Shown: positions 1-8,706 of the stretch, in pieces | How positions within the stretch are numbered: position 1 is the first letter of the stretch | How the letters are laid out: every line of letters starts with the position of its first letter | Assembly: GCA_965230245.1 (NCBI GenBank) | Contig: OZ246000.1 | Span: 2,232,001 to 2,296,000, forward strand | DNA length: 64,000 nucleotides | Direction: 5' to 3' | DNA from: JAGNKE01 sp965230245 | GTDB taxonomy: Bacteria > Pseudomonadota > Alphaproteobacteria > Micavibrionales > Micavibrionaceae | Program-made: the position numbers and the translations under genes | The notes under the pieces: model-generated | The model's input: only the letters and a program-made list of their open reading frames with translations | What the model was told of the DNA's origin: nothing | Database searches by the model: none

Positions 1-2063
1 TAAAATTTACACTTAAGCTAAAGTCAGATGACACTTTCCCAGTAAGCAGAATTTTACCGGATGTATCAATGTTCAACGCGGCAGCTTTGGACTTAAGTAT
101 GGAAGGCGATGCCAAAAAAATTACCCTTAATAAATCGAGCCTGACGCTTGATGAAAATGTCTTTGATTTAACCGCCGATTACAAATATGCCGCTGAAGGA
201 AAGCGGGCGGATGCACGGCTGGGTATTGTTACAAAAAGTCTGGATTATGATGCGTTAATGGCAAAGATTCCCAAATCATCAGCCTCTTCAAGCAGTATCA
301 AAGACTCTTTGAAAATGGCGGCCCTACCGCTTGACCTTGAACTGAGTATCGATGCGAACAAATTCGCCATGATGGGCCAGCAAATGCACGATGCTCATTT
401 TGAGGCAAGGTTTACCGATAATGCCGTAAAAGTCACAAGACTTGATGCTAAAAACTTTGCTTCTGCCTATGTCCGCGCAAATGCAGAGATAAAAAATATC
501 AAAGCTTTGCAAGGTATTACCCTGAATACAGACATCAATGCACAGAGCGCGCAGGAATTGGCAAAGGCACTGGGTGTGGATACCTCTTCCTTGCCCAAGG
601 ATTTAGGGAAAGCCAACATCAAAACGGCCTTGAGCGGCTCCGCTGACCTGATGGATATGACAACAAACGTATCGGCCATGAACGGGGAATTGATCGCACA
701 AGGAAAACTTAAAAATCCGCTTTCTGCGCTTGAACTCAGTGATCTGGCACTTCAACTCAAACACAAGAATATGGCCGAGGCACTGCAAGCTTTCACAGGC
801 GCCGCGCAGCAGGATCCAAACTTCAAAAAACCGATGGATGTCTACGCCAAGATAAGTCAGTCGGGGCAGACGTATAAACTCGCCGATGTAAAAGGCGATC
901 TGGCAGGCACGACCATACAGGGCAATGCAACGGTTGATCTCTCTAAAACAAAGCCGATGCTCAAAGGCGATTTGAAATTCGGCAAGATTAATATTGAATC
1001 GTCCGTAACCACAAACAACGCCGCACAACAAAGTACGGCGGAACGCTGGTCAAAACAAACGATAGACACATCCGCACTCCATTCCCTCAATGCAGATGTG
1101 AATATTTCGGCTGCCTCACTGACATACGGCCCATGGCCTCTGCAGTCACCATCCATGCGCGTTAAACTGAATGAAGGCACGCTGGACATCTCGGGACTTC
1201 AGGCGGGCTTGTTTGATGGAAAAATCGGCATGGACGCAACCGTTAAATCCGCCTCAACATCCTCTCAACCAATCAATGTGACAGGTAAGGCAAACCTGAA
1301 CAATGTTGCGGTATCAAAACTGATTGTCGCACTATCGGGCACACAGCTGATCAAGGCATCCGGAAAGGTGAGTACAGATGCGGAAATAAACGCCACAGGC
1401 TCCAGCGCACATGCACTCGTCAATAATCTCGGCGGCAAGGGCACGGTCTCAGGCAATGCCATAGTCCTGAATGGCGTTGATGTTACCCGTTTTGCAAAGG
1501 CCCTGTCTTCGGAAACCAAGCCGGGCGACACGGTTCTGGGTGTTTGGAAAGGCACAACCAAAGGCGGCAGCACATCATTCGATACGCTCGATGGAAACTT
1601 TGACATTGCAAACGGTATCGTCAACATCCGCAAAATGGATCTCGACGGCCCGAAATCAGCCATCACGACCAAGGGTATTGTGAGCCTGCCGCAATGGACC
1701 CTCGATACCAAACACACAATCACGGTCAAGCCTGTCGATGCGGAAACACCTGCAGACGTACCGCCGTTCGAAATGTCCTTCAAGGGGTCTCTAGATAATC
1801 CCGCACAAACCTTCGGGCAGGGCGTTCTGCAGGATTATCTGAATCGCAAGATCAACCGTAAGGTCGAGGGCCTGATAAAAGATAAACTCGGCGAAAAACT
1901 GGGTATACCTATGGCCAACGATAACAAGCAAAACGATGTCGCTCCAAGCGGCGGAGACGGCGCAGCTGAGCAACCGGCAAAACAGCAGGAAAATCCCAAA
2001 GACCTCAAGGATATCGAGCCGGAAGATGTCGTCAAAGATGTCCTGAAAGGGTTATTGCAGTAA
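1..2063 (+). CDS. AsmA family envelope protein (5' end missing)
   Basis: The reading frame is open from base 3, with no stop before the window edge, so the true start lies upstream and only the C-terminal ~687 residues are visible. The protein is rich in alternating hydrophobic/polar stretches with many Ser, Thr and Asn, typical of the repeating beta-groove of AsmA-like proteins. The segment near 1780-1900 (FxGSLDNP followed by a Lys/Arg-rich amphipathic stretch) is the usual AsmA C-terminal region. These proteins are inner-membrane anchored, span the periplasm and help move phospholipids or control outer-membrane biogenesis; that role is known for the family and inferred here. The last ~60 residues are a charged, low-complexity tail. 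The 3' end overlaps the convergent membrane-protein gene by 12 bp. Confidence 0.8.
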   Translation, partial: KFTLKLKSDDTFPVSRILPDVSMFNAAALDLSMEGDAKKITLNKSSLTLDENVFDLTADYKYAAEGKRADARLGIVTKSLDYDALMAKIPKSSASSSSIKDSLKMAALPLDLELSIDANKFAMMGQQMHDAHFEARFTDNAVKVTRLDAKNFASAYVRANAEIKNIKALQGITLNTDINAQSAQELAKALGVDTSSLPKDLGKANIKTALSGSADLMDMTTNVSAMNGELIAQGKLKNPLSALELSDLALQLKHKNMAEALQAFTGAAQQDPNFKKPMDVYAKISQSGQTYKLADVKGDLAGTTIQGNATVDLSKTKPMLKGDLKFGKINIESSVTTNNAAQQSTAERWSKQTIDTSALHSLNADVNISAASLTYGPWPLQSPSMRVKLNEGTLDISGLQAGLFDGKIGMDATVKSASTSSQPINVTGKANLNNVAVSKLIVALSGTQLIKASGKVSTDAEINATGSSAHALVNNLGGKGTVSGNAIVLNGVDVTRFAKALSSETKPGDTVLGVWKGTTKGGSTSFDTLDGNFDIANGIVNIRKMDLDGPKSAITTKGIVSLPQWTLDTKHTITVKPVDAETPADVPPFEMSFKGSLDNPAQTFGQGVLQDYLNRKINRKVEGLIKDKLGEKLGIPMANDNKQNDVAPSGGDGAAEQPAKQQENPKDLKDIEPEDVVKDVLKGLLQ

Positions 2064-2855
2064 GTAACATACCGGACGAAATTTGCTGCTTAAAAAGTCT
2101 ATGTATAATAATGCTAAACTAATTAACAGTGTAGGTAGTAAAAACATATAGTGATTGGGTATATACTTCTGTGGTATCAAGGGACGACAAATCATATCGC
2201 TGGCCTTGAAGAAAAAAGCAGAACCTAACATTAATATGTAGGCATGACCGTTTATGAACGAGCAAGCTGCAAAATCTTCAAGCGCATCAGTAAAGTTAAA
2301 GAGTATATCTAATAACGCCATAAAAATAACAACTGATATAGAAATCTGTAAAATATAATTATCTTTGCTATGTTCGATGGGTGAAAAATCAAACATACCT
2401 GTAAGCATTGCGAAAACTAAGAAGATCGGAAGCCCACAAAATACAACTAATAAAACAACAAATATTGCGTTACTTAAGGTCTCACCAGATAAAGTTAAAA
2501 GCATAAAGCTGTAGGCTGGATTTACTAAGAACCAGAAGCAATACGATCCCTTGAGATAAGGAAAAAAATACTTACCAACAAACAAGTCTCGTTCATATTT
2601 CCCCCTAATCATCGCGTATAGCCAACGGCACCACTGGATGGAAACAAGAAGGCAAGAAAAAACCAAAAAAGGAAATATCAATAGCTGATGCGTTGGAGCT
2701 ATGTCAGGTGTGATATAGACATATAAAGAAGAAATTTTACCAAAAACAATTAAGGTAAAATTATAGACAGCAATTAATAAAATTATAGAAATAGGGAATT
2801 TGAACGAATAAAGATGTTTCTTTGTTTGAACCCATACCTGATTATCAAGGTTCAT
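2052..2855 (-). CDS. Polytopic membrane protein of unknown function
   Basis: A 267-residue protein with about six to seven strongly hydrophobic segments (roughly residues 17-40, 55-76, 100-120, 128-152, 170-190, 200-215, 235-255). I recognise no family. The gene is visibly more AT-rich than its neighbours and uses many Ile/Phe/Leu codons ending in A or T. Its ATG overlaps the stop of the upstream ribbon-helix-helix gene by 4 bp (ATGA), so the two are probably translationally coupled. Its 3' end runs 12 bp into the convergent AsmA gene. The sequence supports only that it is an integral membrane protein and the last gene of a three-gene operon. Confidence 0.7.
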   Translation of the reverse strand: MNLDNQVWVQTKKHLYSFKFPISIILLIAVYNFTLIVFGKISSLYVYITPDIAPTHQLLIFPFLVFSCLLVSIQWCRWLYAMIRGKYERDLFVGKYFFPYLKGSYCFWFLVNPAYSFMLLTLSGETLSNAIFVVLLVVFCGLPIFLVFAMLTGMFDFSPIEHSKDNYILQISISVVIFMALLDILFNFTDALEDFAACSFINGHAYILMLGSAFFFKASDMICRPLIPQKYIPNHYMFLLPTLLISLALLYIDFLSSKFRPVCYLLQ

Positions 2856-3076
2856 GAGTTTCTAGCCTTTTGAATATCACGCAAAACAAAAATCCGGATC
2901 GCGCTGGAGAGGTTGTCGTGCTGCCCTTCCGTCTGCATGTTTTCATCAATCTCTGAGATCAGGCTGTTCAGGCTTTGCCCGCGTGACTTTGCGATTTCCT
3001 TAAGCGCATCCCAGAACTCATCCTCCAGTGAAACGCTGCTCGGATGTCCTGAAATCTTGACGGAATGTTTTTTCAT
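2852..3076 (-). CDS. Ribbon-helix-helix (RHH_4-type) DNA-binding protein
   Basis: A 74-residue protein with the layout of the alphaproteobacterial RHH_4 family. A basic N-terminus (KKHSVKISGHPSSVSLE) forms the beta-strand. It is followed by FWDALKEIAKSRG, the helix-turn SLNSLISEID, and a closing NLSSAIRIFVL motif. Such proteins bind DNA as dimers and repress transcription. Its start codon shares one base with the stop of the upstream methyltransferase-like gene (TGATG), and its stop overlaps the downstream membrane-protein gene by 4 bp. A role in controlling its own operon is possible but not shown by the sequence. Confidence 0.82.
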   Translation of the reverse strand: MKKHSVKISGHPSSVSLEDEFWDALKEIAKSRGQSLNSLISEIDENMQTEGQHDNLSSAIRIFVLRDIQKARNS

Positions 3077-3891
3077 CAGGGCATCTCACGGTCAAAAACC
3101 ATAACCGTATGGTGCGGATCAAGCGGGAAGGAATCCCTAAAACTCATGTCCCATCCCAAAGCCTCGATCCGTTCTTTCCAGCCCTCGGCCGTATCATAAT
3201 TCCCCGGCAACTCGGTATCATGCGAAGCGGGGTCCTGCAGCAACCGGTGAAACAGATACTCATGCATGAACTGCATCTCGCGGTCGAACGCAACATCCTC
3301 GGGCGTTGACCCGACAGTCGTATTCTCGACAATCACAAGTCTCGTCGCACCTTTCTCCGTCACATCCCAGATAATATCGTCGGCACGCTCTGGTGTTTCA
3401 TGGTGCAAAACATTATTCAGCACAGCCACATTAAACGGCTCGATCACGCCCGCAGTATCTTCCGCCTCAATAACATGAAAGCGTGTCTTATCCTGCCTTA
3501 ACGGTTCGTTATGGCGCGAAACATTTAGAACGGACGTGGTCTCCTGTGGTAAATCTCCAAGCTGTAACAAAACCTGCCCCGAAAACGCACCGGCACGCCG
3601 CTCCAGTGCCTCGGCAAAAGTTTCGGCTAGATTTGAATTCCTGCGAAAGTGTGAACTGGCAGGCGCAGCTTTGAATTGTTCATAGACTTCGTGCTCGATC
3701 TCGCGCAGCGGTGTATCCCCGTCTTCCAGAGCACTCATAATCTCATCGGCAAGCGCAGTCGAATCCTCTAATGACATACCAAAGCGCTTAAGTGTCACGG
3801 CATAATCATCACGGACTGCTTCGCGAAGAGCAGGAGAAGATAAATTCTCCCTGATACGGTCATGGATGGTCTGGTAATCGTTCTCTTTCAT
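3076..3891 (-). CDS. SAM-dependent methyltransferase-like protein, degenerate SAM motif
   Basis: A 271-residue protein. The central part (about residues 105-200) follows a class I methyltransferase plan: a hydrophobic strand QVLLQLGDL, an acidic loop, then NVAVLNNVLHHE, which matches the motif before the substrate pocket, and later TRLVIVENT. The glycine-rich motif I (GxGxG) that usually holds SAM is not recognisable, so activity is uncertain. The N-terminal ~85 residues are helical and charged. It is the first gene of the coupled trio with the RHH protein (1-bp overlap) and the membrane protein. An AGGG sequence lies about nine bases before the ATG. Confidence 0.6.
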   Translation of the reverse strand: MKENDYQTIHDRIRENLSSPALREAVRDDYAVTLKRFGMSLEDSTALADEIMSALEDGDTPLREIEHEVYEQFKAAPASSHFRRNSNLAETFAEALERRAGAFSGQVLLQLGDLPQETTSVLNVSRHNEPLRQDKTRFHVIEAEDTAGVIEPFNVAVLNNVLHHETPERADDIIWDVTEKGATRLVIVENTTVGSTPEDVAFDREMQFMHEYLFHRLLQDPASHDTELPGNYDTAEGWKERIEALGWDMSFRDSFPLDPHHTVMVFDREMP

Positions 3892-3958
3892 AAAAACTTA
3901 CCCTAAAATTAGAATTTCAGGATAAACCTTCATGGGATAAAAGCGCAACAAAAGCGTT

Positions 3959-5386
3959 TTAGTCACGGGGCTTGATCATCTCAATCGGCTTAACCCAATC
4001 CGCAAACTGCTCTTCGCTCAACAGCCCAAGCGCAATCGCAGCATCTTTCAGGGATGTCCCTTCCTGATGTGCTTTTTTTGCAATCTTCGCCGCATTATCA
4101 TAGCCGATATGCGGGTTCAATGCCGTCACAAGCATAAGACTTTCATTCATCAGCTTTTCGATCTTCTCTTCATTCGCCTGAATGCCGACAACACAGTTAT
4201 CGGTAAAGCTGTTTGCACCGTCAGCAATCAAACGGATAGACTGCAAAACATTGTAAATCATTACGGGCTTGAACACGTTCAATTCGAAATGTCCGTTAGA
4301 CCCCGCAACAGTAACCGCAACATGGTTGCCCATAACTTGCGCACAAACCATCGTCAAAGCCTCACACTGTGTCGGGTTGACCTTGCCGGGCATGATGGAT
4401 GACCCCGGCTCGTTTTCGGGAAGGCTTAACTCACCGAGGCCGCAACGCGGACCGGAACCTAGAAGACGAATGTCATTTGCGATTTTCATGAGAGACGTCG
4501 CAAGAACATTAAGCGCTCCCGAAGCTTCCACCAGCGCATCATGCGCGGCCAGAGCCTCGAATTTGTTTTCCGCCGTGACAAAAGGCAGATCCGTAATTTT
4601 TGCCACATTCTCGGCAAATTTCTCGGCAAAACCTGTCTTGGAATTAATACCCGTACCAACGGCCGTTCCGCCTTGCGCAAGCTGTAACAAACGCGGCAAA
4701 GTGGCCTTAACACGTTCGATGCCGTATTCAATCTGCTTGGCATAACCCGAAAACTCCTGACCAAGTGTCAGCGGTGTCGCATCCTGCAAGTGTGTTCGCC
4801 CAATCTTCACAATATCCTTGTAATCATTGGCCTTTTTATCCAGCGCAGAATGAAGATGCTGCAGGGCAGGGATCAACTCGTGATGAAGTTGCTCGACCGC
4901 CGAAATATGCATGGCCGTCGGGAACGTATCATTAGAGGACTGCCCCATATTAACATGATCATTGGGGTGAACGGGAGACTTGCTTCCAATCTCACCGCCC
5001 AGAATTTCAATCGCACGGTTCGCAATGACTTCATTGGCATTCATATTGCTCTGTGTACCTGAGCCTGTCTGCCAGACAACCAGCGGAAATTCATCTGCCA
5101 AAGTGCCTTCGATAATTTCATCCGCGGCAGAAACCATCGCTTCACCAAGCTTTTTATCCAAAACGCCAAGCTGCATATTCGTCAAAGCCGCTGACTTCTT
5201 TTGAATACCGAGCGCACGAACGAGAGGCGCAGGCATCTTTTCTCCGCCGATCTTAAAATTACCCAAAGAACGCTGTGTCTGTGCGCCCCAATAGCGGTTT
5301 GCAGGAACTTCCAGCGGACCGAAAGAATCGGTTTCGGTGCGTGTCTCGCCGTTATCGCCGGAGAGAGCGGCTGCTGCTTCAGTCAT
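3959..5386 (-). CDS. fumC: Class II fumarate hydratase (fumarase C)
   Basis: Converts fumarate and malate in the TCA cycle as a cytosolic homotetramer without an iron-sulfur cluster. The 475-residue length is close to the family norm of ~460-465, with about 15 extra N-terminal residues. Diagnostic motifs are visible. TGSGTQSNMNANEV is near residue 107, NDHVNMGQSSNDTFPTAMH near 142, and GRTHLQDATPLTLGQ near 196 with the active-site His. The superfamily signature GSSIMPGKVNP is near 328-338 and carries the mobile catalytic Ser loop. Its 5' end (5386) overlaps the 3' end of purK by 8 bp, so it is probably co-transcribed downstream of purE-purK. Confidence 0.97.
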   Translation of the reverse strand: MTEAAAALSGDNGETRTETDSFGPLEVPANRYWGAQTQRSLGNFKIGGEKMPAPLVRALGIQKKSAALTNMQLGVLDKKLGEAMVSAADEIIEGTLADEFPLVVWQTGSGTQSNMNANEVIANRAIEILGGEIGSKSPVHPNDHVNMGQSSNDTFPTAMHISAVEQLHHELIPALQHLHSALDKKANDYKDIVKIGRTHLQDATPLTLGQEFSGYAKQIEYGIERVKATLPRLLQLAQGGTAVGTGINSKTGFAEKFAENVAKITDLPFVTAENKFEALAAHDALVEASGALNVLATSLMKIANDIRLLGSGPRCGLGELSLPENEPGSSIMPGKVNPTQCEALTMVCAQVMGNHVAVTVAGSNGHFELNVFKPVMIYNVLQSIRLIADGANSFTDNCVVGIQANEEKIEKLMNESLMLVTALNPHIGYDNAAKIAKKAHQEGTSLKDAAIALGLLSEEQFADWVKPIEMIKPRD

Positions 5387-6470
5387 CGGTTTTTTCCTCC
5401 AGAATTGTCACATGACCCATTTTACGTCCTTCTCGGACATCTTGCTTGCCGTACAAATGAACGCAAGCGTTTTTTTGATGAAAATATTCTTCGATATCGT
5501 TGACTTGATCGCCGATCAGATTGAGCATCATCACATCGGAATGACGAGCGGCACTTCCGACAGGCAGACCACAAACCGTGCGCACATGCTGCTCGAATTG
5601 GGAAACAGCACACCCATCAATGGTCCAGTGTCCCGAATTATGCGTGCGCGGCGCAATTTCATTCGCCAGCAAACGTCCGTTTCGCGTGACAAAAAATTCT
5701 AGTGTCAAAACACCGACCAAGCCGACCGATTCAGCCAGATTTTTTGTAAGTTGGAAGGCACGCACGCTGATTTCTTTATTATGAGGCGTCGGAACCGTTG
5801 TTTTGTGCAGAATATGGTTGTGATGTTCGTTTAACATCGGCCCATAAACCGCCATTTTAGCATATTTATCACGAGCCACAACCACGGAGATTTCATCAAC
5901 AAAATTCACGCAGTCTTCCATGATAATCGATTGATCCTTGGTCTTTTCAAGGAACTCATGGATTTTGCCCTCACCCGCAAGATCTTGGTCAGAGCCGAAA
6001 ATTTGTCCTTTGCCGTCATATCCGAAACGCGTTGTCTTCAAAACAAAAGACTGACTGCGCCATTGCTCAAGCAAATGCTGAATATCTGAAATATCTTTGA
6101 TTTCACCCCAACGTGCCGTTTCGATTCCGATCTCATTCAAAAAAGATTTTTCTTTGATCCTGTCCTGAGATACTTCAAGCAGCTTCTTTTCCGGATAAAC
6201 CGAATTAGGCTTAATAGAATTCAGGTAATCAACAGTATCGACGGGAATATTTTCGAACTCGTAGCTGATAATATCTGTTGCATCTGAAAAAGTTTTTAAA
6301 GCTTTTTTGTCATCATATGGCGCGTTAATGGTCTTGTACGCAACATGGGAAGCTGGGGAGTCCTCTTCTGGGCAGAAAATAATAGTCCTGATACCGAGCT
6401 GTGCCGCAGCCATGGCGCTCATGCGACCCAGTTGCCCCCCTCCAAGAATGCCCAGTATTTTGATGTTCAT
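5379..6470 (-). CDS. purK: 5-(carboxyamino)imidazole ribonucleotide synthase
   Basis: ATP-grasp enzyme of purine synthesis that carboxylates AIR to N5-CAIR, the substrate of PurE next door. The 363-residue product from the ATG at 6470 begins with the expected N-terminal fold MNIKILGILGGGQLGRM. The frame stays open upstream to 6554, but those residues do not look like PurK and would overlap purE by 47 bp, so I prefer 6470. ATP-grasp signatures include VLKTTRFGYDGKGQ, EDCVNFVDEISVVVAR, and NEIAPRTHNSGHWTIDG near the C-terminus. It sits 37 bp after purE and overlaps fumC by 8 bp. Confidence 0.95.
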   Translation of the reverse strand: MNIKILGILGGGQLGRMSAMAAAQLGIRTIIFCPEEDSPASHVAYKTINAPYDDKKALKTFSDATDIISYEFENIPVDTVDYLNSIKPNSVYPEKKLLEVSQDRIKEKSFLNEIGIETARWGEIKDISDIQHLLEQWRSQSFVLKTTRFGYDGKGQIFGSDQDLAGEGKIHEFLEKTKDQSIIMEDCVNFVDEISVVVARDKYAKMAVYGPMLNEHHNHILHKTTVPTPHNKEISVRAFQLTKNLAESVGLVGVLTLEFFVTRNGRLLANEIAPRTHNSGHWTIDGCAVSQFEQHVRTVCGLPVGSAARHSDVMMLNLIGDQVNDIEEYFHQKNACVHLYGKQDVREGRKMGHVTILEEKTDD

Positions 6471-6507
6471 ATCAGGATCGTAAGTTCCGGTTGTGCCCGC
6501 GTTTAGT

Positions 6508-7008
6508 TTAAGTATCCGTTGGGATTTCCGCCACCGCGTTGGTCTGCGATTCACGGTATGATTTTAGCTTTTCTGTGACATTAGCATCTGACAGCCCGAC
6601 AATCGAGCCCGCCAGCAAACCTGCATTTTTTGCACCCGCATCACCTATGGCCAAAGTTCCGACGGGAACGCCGCCCGGCATCTGCGCAATAGAAAGAAGG
6701 CTGTCCATACCCTTAAGGGCCTTGCTCTTCACAGGAACACCGAGAACAGGAAGATGCGTAAGGCTTGCCACCATCCCCGGAAGGTGCGCTGCGCCACCTG
6801 CACCTGCAATGATAACTTTAATGCCGCGTGCCTCAGCGGTCTTGGCATATTCAAACATACGTTCGGGCGTTCTATGGGCTGACACAATACGACATTCATG
6901 CGCAATGCCAAGGTCATGAAGAACCTTGTGGGCATGCTTCATAGTGTCCCAATCACTCTGGGAACCCATAATAATGCCAACAACAGGATTTTCGTCTGTA
7001 TAAGTCAC
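6508..7008 (-). CDS. purE: N5-carboxyaminoimidazole ribonucleotide mutase (PurE class I)
   Basis: Converts N5-CAIR to CAIR in purine synthesis, following PurK. The product is 166 residues, the usual class I size. Motifs include VVGIIMGSQSDWDTM at residues 9-23, the signature SAHRTPERMFEYA with the catalytic His, and IAGAGGAAHLPGMVAS. The pairing with purK directly downstream supports the N5-CAIR route rather than the class II AIR carboxylase. The C-terminal ~20 residues vary, as in most PurE proteins. Confidence 0.97.
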   Translation of the reverse strand: MTYTDENPVVGIIMGSQSDWDTMKHAHKVLHDLGIAHECRIVSAHRTPERMFEYAKTAEARGIKVIIAGAGGAAHLPGMVASLTHLPVLGVPVKSKALKGMDSLLSIAQMPGGVPVGTLAIGDAGAKNAGLLAGSIVGLSDANVTEKLKSYRESQTNAVAEIPTDT

Positions 7009-7048
7009 AAACGGGTTATAACAAAGAGGGCGGAAAAATCAACGGCAA

Positions 7049-7270
7049 TCAGGCAATAATGTCATCAATAAGATCACTTTCGACCTTTTGAATCATGTCC
7101 TTGAGCCACAATTTCTTCTTTTTAAGCTGCTGGAGGTGAAGAAGATTCACTGGCTTATCGCCATCAGTCGCACGCTCGATCAATTCATCAAGCGCCTTGT
7201 GCTCGCCTTTGTATTCAGCAAGTTTTAACCGGAGTTCTTCTTGATCTTCCATGAGTGAAAAATCGTACAT
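7049..7270 (-). CDS. YdcH/DUF465 family small coiled-coil protein
   Basis: A 73-residue protein with the DUF465 pattern: LRLKLAEYKGEHKALDELI, then a short spacer, then LQQLKKKKLWLKDMIQKVESD. The Leu/Lys-rich halves predict a helical hairpin. The family is widespread in alphaproteobacteria, often next to housekeeping genes, and has no established function. It is the first gene of the minus-strand set leading into purE and is divergent from pfkA. Confidence 0.85.
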   Translation of the reverse strand: MYDFSLMEDQEELRLKLAEYKGEHKALDELIERATDGDKPVNLLHLQQLKKKKLWLKDMIQKVESDLIDDIIA

Positions 7271-7378
7271 TTTCTATATCACGTCAAAAAATAAATATAT
7301 CATATAATGCTATGATTAGTAACATAAATTCTGGAAAATTACAAAGGAAATCCACTGAAATCCGCACTCACAAACCTA

Positions 7379-7406
7379 TTCACTAAAATGGATTTATCTT
7401 TATACT
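7379..7406 (+). promoter_or_regulatory. Probable sigma-70 promoter of pfkA
   Basis: TTCACT (7379-7384, four of six matches to the -35 consensus) is followed after 16 bases by TATACT (7401-7406, five of six to the -10). It lies about 50 bases before the pfkA start, in the divergent DUF465/pfkA spacer. Inferred by consensus only. Confidence 0.4.
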
Positions 7407-7454
7407 GTATCCGTCAAAACCAAACTCAAAAATCCCGAAAATGTTAGGAATATA

Positions 7455-8534
7455 ATGTCAAAAAAAATTGCCATATTTACAAGCGGTGGAGACTGCGCAG
7501 GGCTAAACGCCGTAATGAGAGCCGTTATTTTGCGTGCGCACAACCTTGGCTGGGAGGTAATAGGGATAGAGAACGGAACAGCAGGCTTACTCGAAGACCC
7601 GCCCAACTACCGTTTACTAAGACCCGAGGACTTCGACGGAACCGTCATGCGCCAGGGGGGAACCGTCCTCGGTACGACCAATTCGCGTAATCCGTTTGAA
7701 TATCCTATGGATGATGGCTCGACCAAAGACCGTTCTGACGAACTGATAGCGGCCTTCAAAGCGCTCGAAATTGACTATATCATCGGAATTGGCGGTGACG
7801 GCAGTTTCCGAATTCTAAACCGTCTGATGAGTAAGGGTGGGCTGGACTTTGTCGGTATACCGAAAACAATCGACAATGACCTTCAAATGACAGACTTCGC
7901 CGTCGGATTCGATACGGCCGTTACGGTAGCAACTGAGGCCTTGGACCGCCTACAACCGACAGCCGCCAGCCATGACAGAATTATGGTTCTGGAAGTGATG
8001 GGACGCGACGCAGGGCATATCGCCTTAACAGCCGGGATTGCAGGAGGCGCGGATGTTATCCTCATCCCTGAAATTCCATATACAATCGACAATATTGCGG
8101 CCAAAATCTCACGCGTGAAAGAAGAGGGCAGAAATTTTGCCCTTGTTATGGTTTCTGAGGCGGTCAAAACACCCGATGGAGACAAACTCGAAGTTGTTTA
8201 TCACGGTGGAGAAACACGGTATGGCGGTATAGGGGACTATCTCTGCGCTAAATTGGCCGATGCAACGAGCTCGGAAACGCGTGTTACCGTACTTGGGCAC
8301 GTGCAGCGCGGCGCCAGCCCGACTTATAACGACCGCCTTTTGGCCTCAGCGCTGGGCGTAAAGGCTGTAGACCTGCTGAATGAGCAAAAATTCGGGCGTA
8401 TGGTCGCGTGGCAGAATAACAGCATCGTCGATGTGCCTATTGAAGATGCGATCAAGGAGTGCAGGGAGGTCAGTCAGGACAGCCTCTTGGTACATACGGC
8501 AAGATCGCTGGGCGTTTCATTCGGCGATAATTAG
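7455..8534 (+). CDS. pfkA: 6-phosphofructokinase, G104/K124 type
   Basis: Phosphorylates fructose 6-phosphate to the 1,6-bisphosphate in glycolysis. The 359-residue product starts with FTSGGDCAGLNAVMRA (phosphate-donor loop). It has GIGGDGSFR at 111-119, GIPKTIDNDL at 134-143 with the catalytic Asp, and MGRDAGHIAL near 182. Gly116, at the position called 104 in the E. coli enzyme, predicts ATP rather than pyrophosphate as donor. Lys137 at position 124 is the residue normally found in PPi-dependent and group III enzymes. The donor is therefore not certain from sequence. AGGAA lies six bases before the ATG. A 7-bp AT-rich inverted repeat (8528-8550) overlaps the stop codon. Confidence 0.93.
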   Translation: MSKKIAIFTSGGDCAGLNAVMRAVILRAHNLGWEVIGIENGTAGLLEDPPNYRLLRPEDFDGTVMRQGGTVLGTTNSRNPFEYPMDDGSTKDRSDELIAAFKALEIDYIIGIGGDGSFRILNRLMSKGGLDFVGIPKTIDNDLQMTDFAVGFDTAVTVATEALDRLQPTAASHDRIMVLEVMGRDAGHIALTAGIAGGADVILIPEIPYTIDNIAAKISRVKEEGRNFALVMVSEAVKTPDGDKLEVVYHGGETRYGGIGDYLCAKLADATSSETRVTVLGHVQRGASPTYNDRLLASALGVKAVDLLNEQKFGRMVAWQNNSIVDVPIEDAIKECREVSQDSLLVHTARSLGVSFGDN

Positions 8535-8639
8535 AAAAAAATCCTAATTACGGCTTAGTCTTGCAGCCTGAATTATGATAATCTGTGTAAAGCGTTGAGA
8601 ATAAAGTTTTTTGATGCTTGCAGCCTCTCGCCGCTGAGG

Positions 8640-8672
8640 ATAAACTTCTCGAACTATATTAAGGAAGTTTAT
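8640..8672. repeat. Inverted repeat upstream of the PH-domain genes
   Basis: ATAAACTTC at 8640-8648 is perfectly complementary to GAAGTTTAT at 8664-8672, with 15 bases between that include TATATT. It lies 35 bases before the first PH-domain gene. It could be an operator around a promoter or part of the leader RNA. No factor can be assigned. Confidence 0.5.
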
Positions 8673-8706
8673 ACCCAACACTGCTTTGAAAGGGCATAGA
8701 ATTTAA

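Noticed and set aside
857..1783. Minus-strand open frames opposite the AsmA gene
   Set aside because: They lack any start context or motif and mirror the AsmA frame.
3938..3962. Hairpin after fumC (AAAACGC / GCGCTTTT)
   Set aside because: The stem needs a bulge and has only three GC pairs; too weak to call a terminator.
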